From Adiantum capillus-veneris (lineage: Eukaryota; Streptophyta; Polypodiopsida; Polypodiales; Pteridaceae): a stretch of DNA of 64,000 nucleotides. Position numbers and translations under genes: made by a program. The notes beneath the pieces were generated by a model. The model worked only from the letters and a program-made list of their open reading frames with translations, searched no databases and had not been told where the DNA came from. The number at the start of each line of letters is the position of its first letter. Position 1 is the stretch's first letter. Shown here piece after piece: positions 21,645 to 33,806 of the stretch. The stretch is from assembly GCA_014529385.2 (NCBI GenBank), contig CM043945.1, positions 95,706,112-95,770,111 of the forward strand, given 5' to 3'.

Positions 21645-22672
21645 ATAACCTTGGTTTTACCAAGGTTTACAGACAATCCACTATCCTCCGCAAAGCTATG
21701 TAATGCATCCAAATGTCGTTGCATACCTTATGGTGAGTTAGAGATCAACACAATATCATCAGCATATAACAACAATGGAATCCATGTCCCTGCCAACTGG
21801 GCACCTCTGTCACCCTCTCTATCAATGTAATCAGAAACCTCATCTATATACATACCAAATAGAGTAGGAGACAATGGACAGCCTTGTTTCACTCCAATAG
21901 GGAGTGAACTAAATCAGATATCCCCTTTGGAGTGCACACATGTCCCACAATTGATCTGTACAAAGCCATGATCCCCCAAATCAACTCAATGGGCACTCCC
22001 ATCTCCTATAGTCTATGCATCAATCTTGCTCTGGGCACCATGTCAAATGATTTACGGAAATCCACAAAGCTACAAGGATGTTGCATACTTACCCCACACA
22101 TCAGGAGAAGTAATCACTGGGGGAGGGGAGTGCTCATGAAAGAAACGCCATGCCTCCATGCCTCTCCCAAGTCTCTACTCAAGCACAACTGGTATAAGTC
22201 TCGCTCCATCTGAGCTAGGAATGCTCGCTTCTTCCGTCGCACAAGGCACCTGAAGGCTATGCGAGATTGTCTATGATTGATGACCCCTAGGAGAAGATAT
22301 GTGTGAAGCTGTGCTCTCGTCTCTCTGCACTCCTCGTCAATACCAATTTTTCTGAGGCATACTCCCAGAACAACGTCTCTGATTAGGCAGTGTGTAGGTT
22401 TCCCTCTTTTGCTGCATCATGCAACGTCTTGGTCAGGAACATGGTGATCTCCTCCATTGAGAGTCTTGGTCTACATAGACGACTATAGATTTCCTCTGTA
22501 TAAATAGAGTCAGTCTCTGGTGTAAATGTATAGCGGGTATCTGTCCTCCCTCTTGACACCACCTGGGCTGTAGTGTATTGAAAGGAGACAGAAAATGTCA
22601 AGAGAGCATGATTGACTCCTATACCCACTAGTCTGGGTCCTATGAAATCTTGAATGCAGGGGATGACGCTCG
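21645..22672 (-). pseudogene. LINE-A ORF2, 3' part (linker and reverse transcriptase)
   Basis: Minus strand, continuing from 50494 after the Gypsy-B insertion. 22672-22380 holds the end of the endonuclease (SVIPCIQDF, VGIGVNHALLTFSVSF). 22340-22100 holds the linker (RRKKRAFLAQMERDLYQL, EAWRHGV). A deletion then leads to the reverse transcriptase at about 22075-21645 (FVDFRKSFDMVPRARLM, then the GVKQGCPLSPTL-type block, and the palm motif region near 21770). LINE-E has the same order. The sequence stops in the palm and the 3' end is lost at the LTR junction. Confidence 0.8.
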
Positions 22673-22677
22673 ATTGT

Positions 22678-23214
22678 TGTCACAGGCTTGGGCACCCCAA
22701 GCAGAGAATGCGACACGACACACGAGTAAATCACTTAAAATACTTCACAACTTTAAAAACTCAAGTCGACATGGCCCGGCATAATTCCGTGCTCAGAGGT
22801 ATTGGCCCCAAATCTGGCGCCCCTTTTAGTATTTCTTTATTATACCAATGCTTGATCAAAGTACAACTCTCGAAGGGGTTCTTTGCTCTCAGACTCTGCG
22901 TCCATATGCTCTAAAGAGTGAGGCCCCAATGGGTTTATTTATTCTTACAAGGGATGCCCCAATAGCAGTTTAACTCAAAAGCAATTGGTCCAAAAGCTAC
23001 TGGTCCCAAAAGCTGGCAGAAAAAGCATCATCGCAATTTGCGGAATTTCGTACAATTTGCCACCTCACCACCATGTCAACGCGGGCGTCCGTACAGCCAG
23101 CCTGTTAGTGCATTTCACGAGCAGTTTGTAGAGGCAGTGCCACATCATCGTACCGTATTGCCACATCAGCCCCTCTGTTTGCAGGTGGTCATGCCACGTG
23201 ATCATTTTGTGACA
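22678..23214 (-). repeat. Gypsy-B 3' LTR
   Basis: 537 bp. Nearly all blocks match 49945-50488, such as 'gggcaccccaagcagagaat', 'gtaaatcacttaaaatactt' and 'aggtggtcatgccacgt'. It is followed on the right by the purine tract (minus strand of 'tacctccctctt', 23215-23226). Confidence 0.95.
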
Positions 23215-23908
23215 TACCTCCCTCTTGAAAGAATTGTAATTGCCCTCGATTACGCCTGCAAAATCAGACATAAGCCATAAACGAGTTCAATAGACATTGA
23301 CTCTAAGTACCAATGCACTAGACGACACAAATCCAGCACTTGTACAAAGACGATAGTCACATCACATTCAGATCACATCACATAGAATCTAGGACTGTGA
23401 TTCCTAGTGACGTATTTAGCAATCACATCTAGATCCGCACCGGACCTCATTGATGTCGATTTAACTAATCCCATATTGCGATCACGCCCATGGATTCCGT
23501 TTTGATTTAGGACCATGATTAGCAACGTATTTAGCAATCGCATCTAGATCTATCCCAGATCTCATTGATGTCAGATTGACTAATCCCATATTGCGATCAT
23601 GTCCATACATTTCCGAGACCAGAATGTTGCAGTCATTTGGTCAATTATTCCATTTGCACTCAAGCACTATCGTGTGTGAGTAATCATTTCCGGGGATCCC
23701 AATCCATCACACACTGAGTTCATACTGAACAGAGCGGTTCAATTATTTAGTTCTAGCTGTGTGGCCATCTCATCCCGCAGGAACTCTTGATGCGCGCACG
23801 ACAATTCCATTGAATCATTTGTGATTCAAAATTCGTAATTCGTTATTAGGTCCATTCAGGAGCTGTCACTGTTCCAAAATTATCATCATCTCATTCTTAA
23901 TCCTGTTA
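23215..23908 (-). other. Gypsy-B 3' interior, no gene, with internal duplication
   Basis: Begins with the PPT complement and 'gaaagaattgtaattgccc', which is shared with 9493 and 52228. A segment of about 84 bp is present twice (about 23407-23490 and 23523-23607, both containing 'taatcccatattgcgatca'). I see no coding frame of note. It is interrupted at 23909 by Gypsy-C. Confidence 0.7.
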
Positions 23909-23913
23909 TCCGT

Positions 23914-25514
23914 TGTCATAAAATCTAATATCTAACCAACCCAAATGATTTTCTCATATTAAATTGATCACTTAATGTGGGAGAATAAACGGGAACAAGT
24001 GTTAAGATATAGATATGTGCTTATAGATCTATCTCAACACGGGGCCAATAGTAAAGGGGCCCAAATGGGAGATGGTCTATCAAGAGCAAGGCTAACCAAT
24101 GGAGCATAAGACCTTAGGGTTAGCTTCATTGAAGACCTCCAATAATGTGTGTAAAAGTCCTTTGACCTTAGGTAAGCTAGGGCTGAGCTTGAGGTGGGAA
24201 CCCGGCCCAAGCTCGAGGTGCTTGACCTGCTTGAGGTGCTTGTCGTGCTTGAGGTGTTTGTCCTGCTTGAGGTGCTTGATTAAGGTGCTTGAGGTGCTTG
24301 ACTTGCCGCTTGATTAAGGTGCTTGAGGTGCCTTGACATGCTTGCCTGAGATGCTTGTGGGAATACCCCCTAGTCCAAGTGCTTTGTCATGCTTGATGAC
24401 TAAGGTGCTTGAGCTCCTAAAGTCAAAAGCATCCCTACAAGAGGGGGGGCGAGCCCTTTTCCTAGGGATTAGAGAGAGAACACACACTCACACACAAGGG
24501 AAGCCCCAACTTGAAGAGGCAGCAAGGACACATGTCAGGTCCCTACCCATGTTACCTTCATGTGTTGCTTGAAGCCTATTGGCTAGGCTTCAAAGGGGTC
24601 CAATGATAAATTACTTGAATTATCTAATTGTTTTTGCATTTATCAAGTCCTCTCTCTCAAAGGGGAAAGGGGGACACTTGTCCCAAGGCTATCCCAGTTG
24701 CTTGTAATGGCTTCTGCTTGTGATTGGCTAGGCCTGGAGGGGTCCAATGAGCTTCAAGCATGAGCTACAAGGGGGGGTCGGCCCAAGCAAGCTAGGGGGT
24801 TGCTTAGGGGGTATACTCACCCACACACACTCACAAGAACTCTCATTGTGTGCTATGAAAAGTGGAAGAGCTCCCTCTCCAAGAAAGTAAAGGTTGAGAG
24901 CCTACACCAACACTCTTGGCTATGGAGTGCAAATCCAACCAAGAGCCATGCTTCAATACTTAAGCTTGCCATCTCCTTCTTCTTCATTACTATGCTATTA
25001 TGTATACTAGCAACAAGAGTATGATAAGTGAGGAACTAATTCTTTCTCCTACGAAATGTTTCTTCTTCCTCTTCCCTACCCTCATTCCCTGCTAGCTCTC
25101 TCCAACTTCGAAGGTGTTTGCGGTCTTGGGACTGAGGCTTGGTATAGTTAAAGCTTTCTTCAAGTTTAGGTTATGCTATGATGGTGATGCATGAAGCTTT
25201 CCATCTTCATTGCTTCACCTAGGTCACAAGGAACACAAAGAATGTATTGTAACAAGTCTCTCTTTATGGGAGAAATCATAATACAAATGCCTATTGGAGG
25301 GGGGACCGGCTCCACATAAATCCGGTCCTCAACTGTTGTCATGTTCTCTAAATTCTCTCTCTTGCAAAAGTATTGTATATGCCAAGTTAACTAATTGCTA
25401 TGATTATGTTGCTATCTTCAATTATGTCTACCCGCTATGCTCACAAAATCATTTCTTGAAAGTACTCTCATTAAATTCCGCTACTCTCAAATTGAATAGG
25501 CAAATTCCATTACA
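23914..25514 (+). repeat. Gypsy-C 5' LTR
   Basis: 1601 bp. It contains a decamer-type array of 'cttgaggtgcttg' units at about 24190-24350 and short CA runs near 24480 and 24820. The 3' copy has about 30 bp more in the array. Open frames inside it (24099-24317, 24333-24572) are translations of this array and are not supported as genes. Confidence 0.95.
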
Positions 25515-25515
25515 T

Positions 25516-25527
25516 TGGTATCAGAGC
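25516..25527 (+). other. Gypsy-C primer binding site (tRNA-iMet)
   Basis: A perfect TGGTATCAGAGC one base after the 5' LTR. Confidence 0.97.
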
Positions 25528-25928
25528 ATTTGGTTTCTCTTTTCTTGCTTACGAAGAGAGGTCCTTAAGTAGCCTATAAATGGTTGATGTTGTTAATATT
25601 AATAGGGTAAGTGGAATTGGGATCTATTATCGGTTTTGTTGAGCCCACTATGTGGGGGATGGTGCACACCTCGGGAGCTTTGGAATTAATAATGGAGTCT
25701 TTCTAGACTTGCCTACGGCTTTACCATTATTGAGCCATAAGAAGTCCGAAAGGAGCTAACCCTTGGCAACTCTGCTATGTTAGACCTACTCCTCTACTCT
25801 CTATAATTAACCACTTTGAGCCGTGGGTGTAGATACTTAAGAGCCGATTTTCAAAGGCTAAGAGGAGTGGCAACTAAGGTTTTTTATTGCCAAAGCATAC
25901 ACTAAGTATAAACATAAATTTTGTTAAC

Positions 25929-28900
25929 ATGGCTGACAATAATCAAGAGAGTAGAATGAACATTGATAGCTTTGATTTTGCACATGAAGGTGCTAATGAT
26001 GATGCTCCCATGTTTGTGAATTATCTCGTCACTAGGTTGCAACAAGCTATGGGCAACCCTGTTTTGCAAGCCGAAGTTACTCAACAACTTCGTGCTTATG
26101 GAATTTCCCTTCCTCTCCCAGAGGAGAGAGAGATTAGGAGGCCTCTTGAAGAGACCCCCAAAAGAAGACTCTCTCCCATTCGAGAGGAGGAATCCAAAGA
26201 GAAAGAAAGCAATGACAGTCTAAGTTCTTCTGAAGAGGTGGCTCCATGAAGACGGCGGTCTAGTCGATCGCCTACTCCTCCCAAGAGGAAAAGAGCAACC
26301 TATAGTTCTTGTCCTCGTCACTCTGAAAGGCAAGAGAGGAAACAAAGGAAGAAAAGGGCTAGGAAGAGCTCACCCTCTTCTCCTTCTTCTTCACCTTCCT
26401 CCTCTTCCGATGAAAGTTATGGCTATTCTCCTAGAGAATAGAAGAGGGGAGGACATCGCAAATCATTTCCTGCATGGCGAAGGTCACAAAAGCTAAAGAA
26501 GTTCAAGGAGGGAGGAAAGAGTATCTCTTTTCTCACCTATGATGGCACCTTTGGTGCTACCGACAAAGTGTTGGCCTTCATCCAGCAATTTGATGCGGCC
26601 TTTGGGGACGAGGGATTTATAGAGTCCTCCAAGCTACGCCATATAGCTATGCACTTCCAAAAATCATCTCGTCAATGGTGGGCTAGCCTTCGTGGCAATG
26701 GAGAAGCCCCAAAGACCTGGAAAACTCTGCGAGTTTCCATCATGAAGCAATTTCTTCCAAGTGATACTAAAGATAAAGTTCTTACCGAATGGCGCTGCTT
26801 GAAGCTTCTCTCTCATGAGTCTATCAACAAGTATGTAGACAAGTTTTGGGATTTACATCTCAAAGCTACTGTCATTCAAAAGATAAACTTTGCCGAACAA
26901 AAACAGCAATTCTGTGCGGGATTACCTGAAGAGATGGCCGAATACATCAACTCTCAACGGCCCGGTACTATTACCGAAGGAATCCACCACACCATGGTTG
27001 CTTCACGCATCAATTTCCATCAAGGGGCTAGACGTAATGTCAAGCGCATGGAAAACAAAGATAAAAATGATGCAAAGGGGAAATCCAATGCTCAAAATAA
27101 TTCCCAAGGCACTTCCAACAACAACAACAATCGGTCCAAGGAGAAGGGAGTTTACAAAGGTAAAAACAAACTCTCTCCTGAAGAGCTTGAAGCTTTTCGC
27201 AAGGACCATAAGTGTTTCAAGTGTGGAGAGCAAGGACATGGCTATCGTTCTTGCCCCAAGAAGAATACTCGCAATGAGACTCCTAGGGCTTCCACCATCG
27301 AATCTCCAAAAGAGGATGGTCATTGCAAAGGATCATCACTTTCCTATGCATGGGGAAAGGTAAGAGAGCATGATGCCTTCATCTTGTTTGACCCAGTCTC
27401 TACTCTCAACTTCATATCAATAGAGTTGGCCACCAAGTTGGGAATTCAAGCTTTTGAGATGGGAGATATAGTAACAGTCGATGCAACTTTCAAGGGACAA
27501 CAAGCCTCTGTTACCCCCTTGATTGGGAAGTTGAGGCTTCATGTCCAAAGCTATGTCGACAAAGAAGACTTCTTCATCTCTCTTCTCCAACATCAGGATG
27601 TTATCCTAGGGGCACCATGGTTTGATCGCATGGCTACCAGCATGAAGTTCCCTGAAAGGAGAATTTACTTCACCTACAAGGAAAAGAACATGTATATAGA
27701 TGCTAGTGAGCGTGGTCGCACTATTCCACTTGTAAATCCTCTTTCTTTTGATAAATCAATGAAGAGCTCAGTTTCTGCGTACATGATTAATGTCAAAGAG
27801 TCTCTAAAAGCTAATAATGTTTCATCAAATGAAAATGATAGGAATCAAGAAGAGTTAGACTTGTCTACTTTTCTAAAAGGATTCCAAGATGTGTTCATCG
27901 ATGATATCCCTATGGACCTACCTCCAAAACTAGGGGATGATGACCATCGTATTGAGCTCCTTCCAGGAAGCTCACCGCCTAACAAACCTCCTTATCGAGT
28001 CTCACAAGCTCAACAAGAGGAGATTATGAGGCAAGTACAGGAATTGGTAGACAAAGGGATGGTGAGGCCTAGTTCCTCTCCCTTTTGTTCTCCAGTCCTT
28101 TTAGTGCAAAAGAAAGAGGGTACATACCATATGTGTGTGGACTATCGAGCACTAAACCATATCACTATCAAAAACAGATTTCCCGTGCCTCGGGTAGAAG
28201 ATCTGTTTGATAAGCTACAAGGCTCTACCTACTTCAGTAGGATTGACCTTAAGAGTAGCTATCATCAAATCAGGATAGTGGATGAAGATATCCTAAAGAC
28301 CGCGTTTCGCACAACATTTGGTCTTTATGAATATCTAGTCATGCCTTTTGGCTTGACTAATGCACCAGCTACTTTCAATCGTCTCATGGAGAAAATTTTT
28401 AGACCATATCGTAAATTCATTGGAGTGTTCTTTGATGATATCATCATCTACTCCAAGTCTTTGGAGGAACATAAGCAACATCTCCAAGTGATTTTTCAAG
28501 CCTTGAGGGAGAACAAACTTTTTCTCAACCAAAAGAAAAGTGAATTCTTCCTTCAAGAGATTCAATATCTAGGTCATATTATCTCTCACGATGCTATTCG
28601 TATGGATCCACCAAAGTTAGAGGTAATAAAATCATGGCCTAACCCAAGGAATCTACATGAGCTAAGAAGCTTTATTGGTATGTGTGCATACTATAGACGC
28701 TTCATAGCAAAATTCTCTCAAGTAGCAGGACCACTACACGACTTAACAAAGAAGAACGTTAAGTTTGTATGGACTGCTAAGGAGCAAAATGCTTTTGAAA
28801 AACTCAAAGAGAAGCTTACTTCCCAACCAGTCCTCGTGCTTCCGGATCTCTCAAAGCCATTTGAGGTCCAATGTGATGCGTGTGGTGATTGCCTTGGGGC

Positions 28901-30706
28901 GGTTTTGCTTCAAGAAGGGCATGCGATAGCATATGAGAGCCGAAGGCTCAATAGTGATGAACGAGTCTTGGGCATTTATGAGAAAGAGCTTTCAGTTGTT
29001 CTACATGCCCTAGACACATGGAAGCACTACCTATTGGGGACTCCATTTATCCTACGAACCGACCACCAAAGTCTCAAGTATTTCATGACGCAAACCAAGC
29101 TTTCTGACAAACAAATGAGGTGGGCAAATTTTCTTTTGCAATTTAATTTCCATATTGCTCACATAGCTGGTAAGCACAATCAAGTTGCTGATGCACTTTC
29201 ACGACGACCAAACGTTAATGCGGTGTCTATAGCTACTCACAATTATCTATCCTCTATGATAGATGAGTATGCTACTGGCGCTGACTTTAGAGACATAATG
29301 TCAGCCCTTGCTTTGGGGAAGAAAAAAGAACCATTCACCTTGCAGGATGGTTATCTTCTCCACGGCAATAGGCTATGTGTTACCCATTCCCTTCGTGAGA
29401 AGGTTATGTATGAATCCCATGCTCCTCCATATGCAGGGCATAGAGGTATTCAACCTACTCTCCGAGGAGTAGAGACGTATTTCTATTGGCCTACCCTGAA
29501 AGTGGACATACAAGAGTATGTTTCAAAATGTGTAGTATGCCAAAAGACCAAGTATGATAGAGGGAAGCAACCTGGATTACTCCAGCCATTGCCTATTCCA
29601 AATTCACCATGGGAGAGTATATCCATGGATTTCATCTTTGGATTACCCAATTCTATCCATGGGAATACAGGAATATGGACAATAGTCGATAGGTTTAGCA
29701 AGCAAGCACATTTTATTCCTGTCAAAAAGACTATTACGGCACATCAAATGGCAACTCTCTTCATATCTCAGATTTTCAAGCACCATGGATTACCCACATC
29801 CATCATGTCAGATAGAGATCCTAGAATGACCAGTAATTTCTGGAAAGGTCTCTTTGAAAATCTAGGAACAAGATTGAATTTCTCTTCGGCCTATCACCCA
29901 CAAACGGATGGCCAAAGTGAGATAGCCAATCTTACGATACTCGATCTACTCAAGACTTATGTTACCGAAGTAGATCAACGCTCACAATGGGAAAAGTATT
30001 TACCTCTAGTAGAGTATGCCTACAATAATACTGTCCATACTTCTACCGGGAAAGCACCTTTCGAGATCATAGAAGGAAGACCTAAAAGTCCCTTGCTACT
30101 CAAAGTACATGGGAAGATCTTCACCGCCGATGAATATAGCGTGACCTACAAGAATCTTGTCAAAAGATTAGGGAGGCTATAGCCATCTCTCAACAAAGGC
30201 AAAAAGCTGCTGCTGATAAGCACAGAAGATCCTTAATGTTCAAAGATAATGATTGGGTCTTACTCAAGTTTCCTAAGGCTCGATTAAGGCAAACGACGGG
30301 CAAAAATCCTACCGGCCATCAAAAGTATTATGCTAAACTAGCAAAAAGATACTATGGTCCTTTCCAAATCTTGAAGCCTATCAATGAGACGGCTTATCAA
30401 CTCAAGTTGCCCAACCATTGGCTTATACACAATGCCTTTCATGTAAGCCTACTTAAGCCCTACAAAGGAGAGCCACCAATTGAACCAATTATTGAAGACC
30501 CTCCCGAAGTTGAAGACCAAGAAGAGGTGCTACAACCCGAAGCGGTCCTTCGGCATGAAGACAAGGTACTACGACATGGTAAGATAATCCGACGCTATCT
30601 TGTTAAGTTCAAAAATTGTCCTTTTGAAGATGCTAAATGGATGCAAGGAGTACAACTTAAGGATAGTATGAACCTTGTCAATGCTTACAATGCTACATTA
30701 GAGTAA
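25929..30706 (+). pseudogene. Gypsy-C gag-pol polyprotein, with two stops and a frameshift
   Basis: The ATG at 25929 (MADNNQESRMN) opens a frame that stays in register to 30182 except for a TGA at 26247 and a TAG at 26439. Counted from the Met at 26568: capsid-like Gag at 1-150, zinc knuckle CFKCGEQGHGYRSC at 216-229, protease near 275, reverse transcriptase about 490-680 with FFDD at 621-624, RNase H about 765-885 (DACGDCLG, TDHQSLKY), integrase H2C2 finger near 951 and catalytic Asp, Asp and Glu near 1020, 1081 and 1116 (MDFIFG, SDRDP, QSE). The protease active site reads DPV instead of D-S/T-G. A one-base loss in the A-run at 30162-30165 shifts the frame. The last 156 residues (30236-30706) follow in the new frame and carry the chromodomain. 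Gag forms the particle, and pol copies and integrates the element. Confidence 0.95.
30236..30706 (+). pseudogene. Gypsy-C integrase tail and chromodomain
   Basis: 156 residues continuing pol after the frameshift. [18 protein letters not shown] and [15 protein letters not shown] form the integrase C-terminal module. [20 protein letters not shown] plus AKWMQ (about residues 118-143) is the chromodomain, which in chromoviruses binds modified histone and directs insertion to heterochromatin. The same blocks appear in the relative at 52947-53278 and in Gypsy-H at 56469-56774. Confidence 0.9.
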
Positions 30707-31053
30707 GCAAATGTACAAATTTCTTTTAAATGACTCATGTTTTTGTCTTATATGACTAGTCCTCTTTTTAATTGTGCACAAATTTAACTAGTATGCATGC
30801 TTAGAATCATGTTTGTGATGACGACGTCTCGCAAACACCAAGTAGAATTTGTCACTCTACTTTGGGAGAATGAAATGGACTAAAGAGCAGACATGCTTGC
30901 GGCAGCAATGTCTCCCAAGTACCAAATGGATTAGTCATCCATCTTGGAAAGATGTCGTAGGATAAAAAAGGGATCCTCTACCCGCTAAGTACGATTGACT
31001 AATGACTAAGCCTTTATCTCTTCTACCTCATAGTCGAGGACGACTATTATTTC

Positions 31054-31066
31054 AAGAGAGAGGTAA
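31054..31066 (+). other. Gypsy-C polypurine tract
   Basis: 'aagagagaggtaa' lies directly before the TG of the 3' LTR at 31067. Confidence 0.85.
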
Positions 31067-32696
31067 TGTCATAAACTCTAATATCTAACCAACCCAAATG
31101 ATTTTCTCATATTAAATTGATCACTTAATGTGGGAGAATAAACGGGAACAAGTGTTAAGATATAGATATGTGCTTATAGATCTATCTCAACACGGGGCCA
31201 ATAGTAAAGGGGCCCAAATGGGAGATGGTCTATCAAGAGCAAGGCTAACCAATGGAGCATAAGACCTTAGGGTTAGCTTCATTGAAGACCTCCAATAATG
31301 TGTGTAAAAGTCCTTTGACCTTAGGTAAGCTAGGGCTGAGCTTGAGGTGGGAACCCGGCCCAAGCTCGAGGTGCTTGACCTGCTTGAGGTGCTTGTCGTG
31401 ATTGAGGTGTTTGTCCTGCCTCAGGTGCTTGGTTAAGGTGCTTGAGGTGCTTGACTTACTCCATGCTTGAGGTGCTTGACTTGCCGCTTGATTAAGGTGC
31501 TTGAGGTGCCTTGACATGCTTGCCTGAGATGCTTGTGGGAATACCCCCTAGTCCAAGTGCTTTGTCATGCTTGATGACTAAGTTGCTTGAGCTCCTAAAG
31601 TCAAAAGCATCCCTACAAGAGGGGGGGCGATCCCTTTTCCTAGGGATTAGAGAAAGAACACACACTCACACTCACAAGGGCAGCCCCAGCTTGAAGAGGC
31701 AGCAAGGACACATGTCAGGTCCCTACCCATGTTACCTTCATGTGTTGCTTGAAGCCTATTGGCTAGGCTTCAAAGGGGTCCAATGATAAATTACTTGAAT
31801 TATCTAATTGTTTTTGCATTTATCAAGTCCTCTCTCTCAAAGGGGAAAGGGGGACACTTGTCCCAAGGCTATCCCTGTTGCTTGTAATGGCTTCTGCTTG
31901 TGATTGGCTAGGTCTGGAGGGGTAAAATGAGCTTCAAGCATGAGCTACAAGGGGGGGTCGACCCAAGCAAGCTAGGGGGGTGCTTAGGGGGTATACTCAC
32001 CCACACACACTCTCACAAGCACTCTCATTGTGTGCTATGCAAAGTGGAAGAGCTCCCTCTCCAAGCAAGTAAAGGTTGAGAGCCTACACCAACACTCTTG
32101 GCTATGGAGTGCAAATCCAACCAAGAGCCATGCTTCAATGCTTAAGCTTGCCATCTCCTTCTTCTTCATTACTATGCTATTATGTATGCTAGCAACAAGA
32201 GTATGATAAGTGAGGAACTAATTCTTTCTCCTACGAAATGTTTCTTCTTCCTCTTCCCTACCCTCATTCCCTGCTAGCTCTCTCCACCTTCGAAGGTGTT
32301 TGAGGTCTTGGGACTGAGGCTTGGTATAGTTAAAGCTTTCTTCAAGTTTAGGTTATGCTATGATGGTGATGCATGAAGCTTTCCATCTTCATTGCTTCAC
32401 CTAGGTCACAAGGAACACAAAGAATGTATTGTAACAAGTCTCTCTTTATGGGAGGAATCATAATACAAATGCCTATTGGAGGGGGGACCGGCTCCACATA
32501 AATCCGGTCCTCAACTGTTGTCATGTTCTCTAAATTCTCTCTCTTGCAAAAGTATTGTCTATGCCAAGTTAACTAATTGCTATGATTATGTTGCTATCTT
32601 CAATTATGTCAACCCACTATGCTCACAAAATCATTTCTTGAAAGTACTCTCATTAAATTCCGCTACTCTCAAGTTGAATAGGCAAATTCCATTACA
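31067..32696 (+). repeat. Gypsy-C 3' LTR
   Basis: 1630 bp, partner of 23914-25514. The main difference is an extra 'cttactccatgcttgaggtg' segment in the internal array near 31455. It is followed by the target duplication TCCGT. Confidence 0.95.
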
Positions 32697-32701
32697 TCCG
32701 T

Positions 32702-33715
32702 TAACAAATAGCAGGTACTTCCATAAAACATTAGTTTCATACATAAATCAAAATCATCTTCAAAAAGTTCTATTGCATTCATATATAGAGCAAAATAACG
32801 CTAGTTCATCCATAATTTTCTATCTAATATCTATTCTGGAACGAGTATCTCCTCGCCCCGTTCTATTTTCAATCTGTCAATCATCTTTATTCTTGTGCCT
32901 TTTTGGGGCGCCGTGCAAATATATGTCCTTGTTCTCCACATTCAAAACATTTTCTTGCTTTAAAATATTCGTCTCTCTGTTCTTCTGTCAGTCGAGATGA
33001 TGTATCTCTCTGTTGTCTGCTTCTGTTATGACTTGTTGAAGGTTCATCTGGTGGGTAAGTCAAGTTACCCGAGTGTATAGCTAATCCTCGCTTCGATGTC
33101 TCATCAACTGTTGTGTGGACTTGGACTTCTTTTCAAGATAGTAGTCTCGGATCTCTTTAGGAAGTCCATAGCAAAAGCGCCCAATTTGCTCCTTGATACT
33201 GATCTTCTTAAAGGATGAAGGAGGTAGGAAGACATCCCAAAATCTTTCATAGTAAGTATCCAAAGGTTCTGTCTTAACCATCCGATAATGATTCCAGTCA
33301 GAAGAGGATGAGTTGTCCGAGCTGTCAAAAGAAGATGAGACGAACTTAACAATCCTTCGAAGCATACATGCTTCTTCTGTTTTCTTGCATTCTCAAAAGA
33401 GGATTTTCGGCCCAAGTAACCAGGGAAGTCAATTCTCTTGTTACGTTTCTTCAGGTGCTTCTCCTTTGACCCTAATAGTTGGTTGACTCATTTTTCGACA
33501 ATGTCCTCGAGTTCTTCTTCAGTAAACATCCGTGGGACAGGAGGTTTCTTGTTGGTTTTATTGGTGTATCAATGGCTTGTTGCCAATGTGTATGCACTTC
33601 GTCAATCGGGTGCCAGGTCAATTTTTTTTTCATATTGTGGATCCTTTGCAAACTTGAGCATCTCCTTTGCACACTAATCCACTTGCTATTGACGTTGCAT
33701 CTCCATTAGTTGATA
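32702..33715 (-). pseudogene. Gypsy-B gag, C-terminal part with zinc knuckle
   Basis: The minus frame 33365-33081 reads EPLDTYYERFWDVFLPP, then KISIKEQIGRFCYGLPKEIR, the end of a retrotransposon Gag capsid (F...YxxGLPxxI). Upstream, in broken frames, are TEEELEDIVEK and KRIDFPGYLGRK (about 33530-33410). Downstream, at about 32908-32949, is a zinc knuckle CFECGEQGHIFARR, in which the last Cys has become Arg. The N-terminal part is on the far side of Copia-D, at 49760-49880. Confidence 0.8.
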
Positions 33716-33720
33716 CTGCG

Positions 33721-33756
33721 TGTTAGGTTAAACCCTATCTTCATCCTATGTACTAG

Positions 33757-33794
<38 letters not shown>
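33721..33794 (+). repeat. Copia-D 5' LTR, first piece, ending in (CT)n
   Basis: 'tgttaggttaaaccctatct' through 'gtactagattc' matches 49373-49412, then a CT run fills 33759-33794. LINE-E inserted in or beside this run. The LTR resumes after another CT run at about 39269. Confidence 0.9.
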
Positions 33795-33798
<4 letters not shown>

Positions 33799-33806
33799 GT
33801 CGTACA

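Larger units (their letters stand above)
23914..32696 (+). mobile_element. Gypsy-C, near-complete Ty3/gypsy chromovirus-type LTR retrotransposon
   Basis: LTRs at 23914-25514 and 31067-32696 (TGTCATAAA...TTCCATTACA) are almost identical. The exact 5-bp target duplication TCCGT is at 23909-23913 and 32697-32701. The primer site TGGTATCAGAGC is at 25516-25527 and the PPT at about 31054-31066. The interior holds one gag-pol frame broken by two stop codons and one frameshift. The order is gag, protease, reverse transcriptase, RNase H, integrase, chromodomain, as in plant chromoviruses. The near-identity of the LTRs points to a recent insertion compared with its neighbours. A truncated relative lies at 52947-54310. 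Confidence 0.97.

Noticed and set aside
31245-31517. 90-residue minus frame with His/Leu/Lys repeats
   Set aside because: It is encoded by the 'cttgaggtgcttg' LTR array, and the equivalent 5' LTR segment shows similar artefacts.
32476-33000. 174-residue plus frame starting MEGGPAPHKSG
   Set aside because: Its first half is Gypsy-C LTR sequence (the same peptide arises at 25294), and it then crosses the insertion junction at 32696 into antisense Gypsy-B gag.
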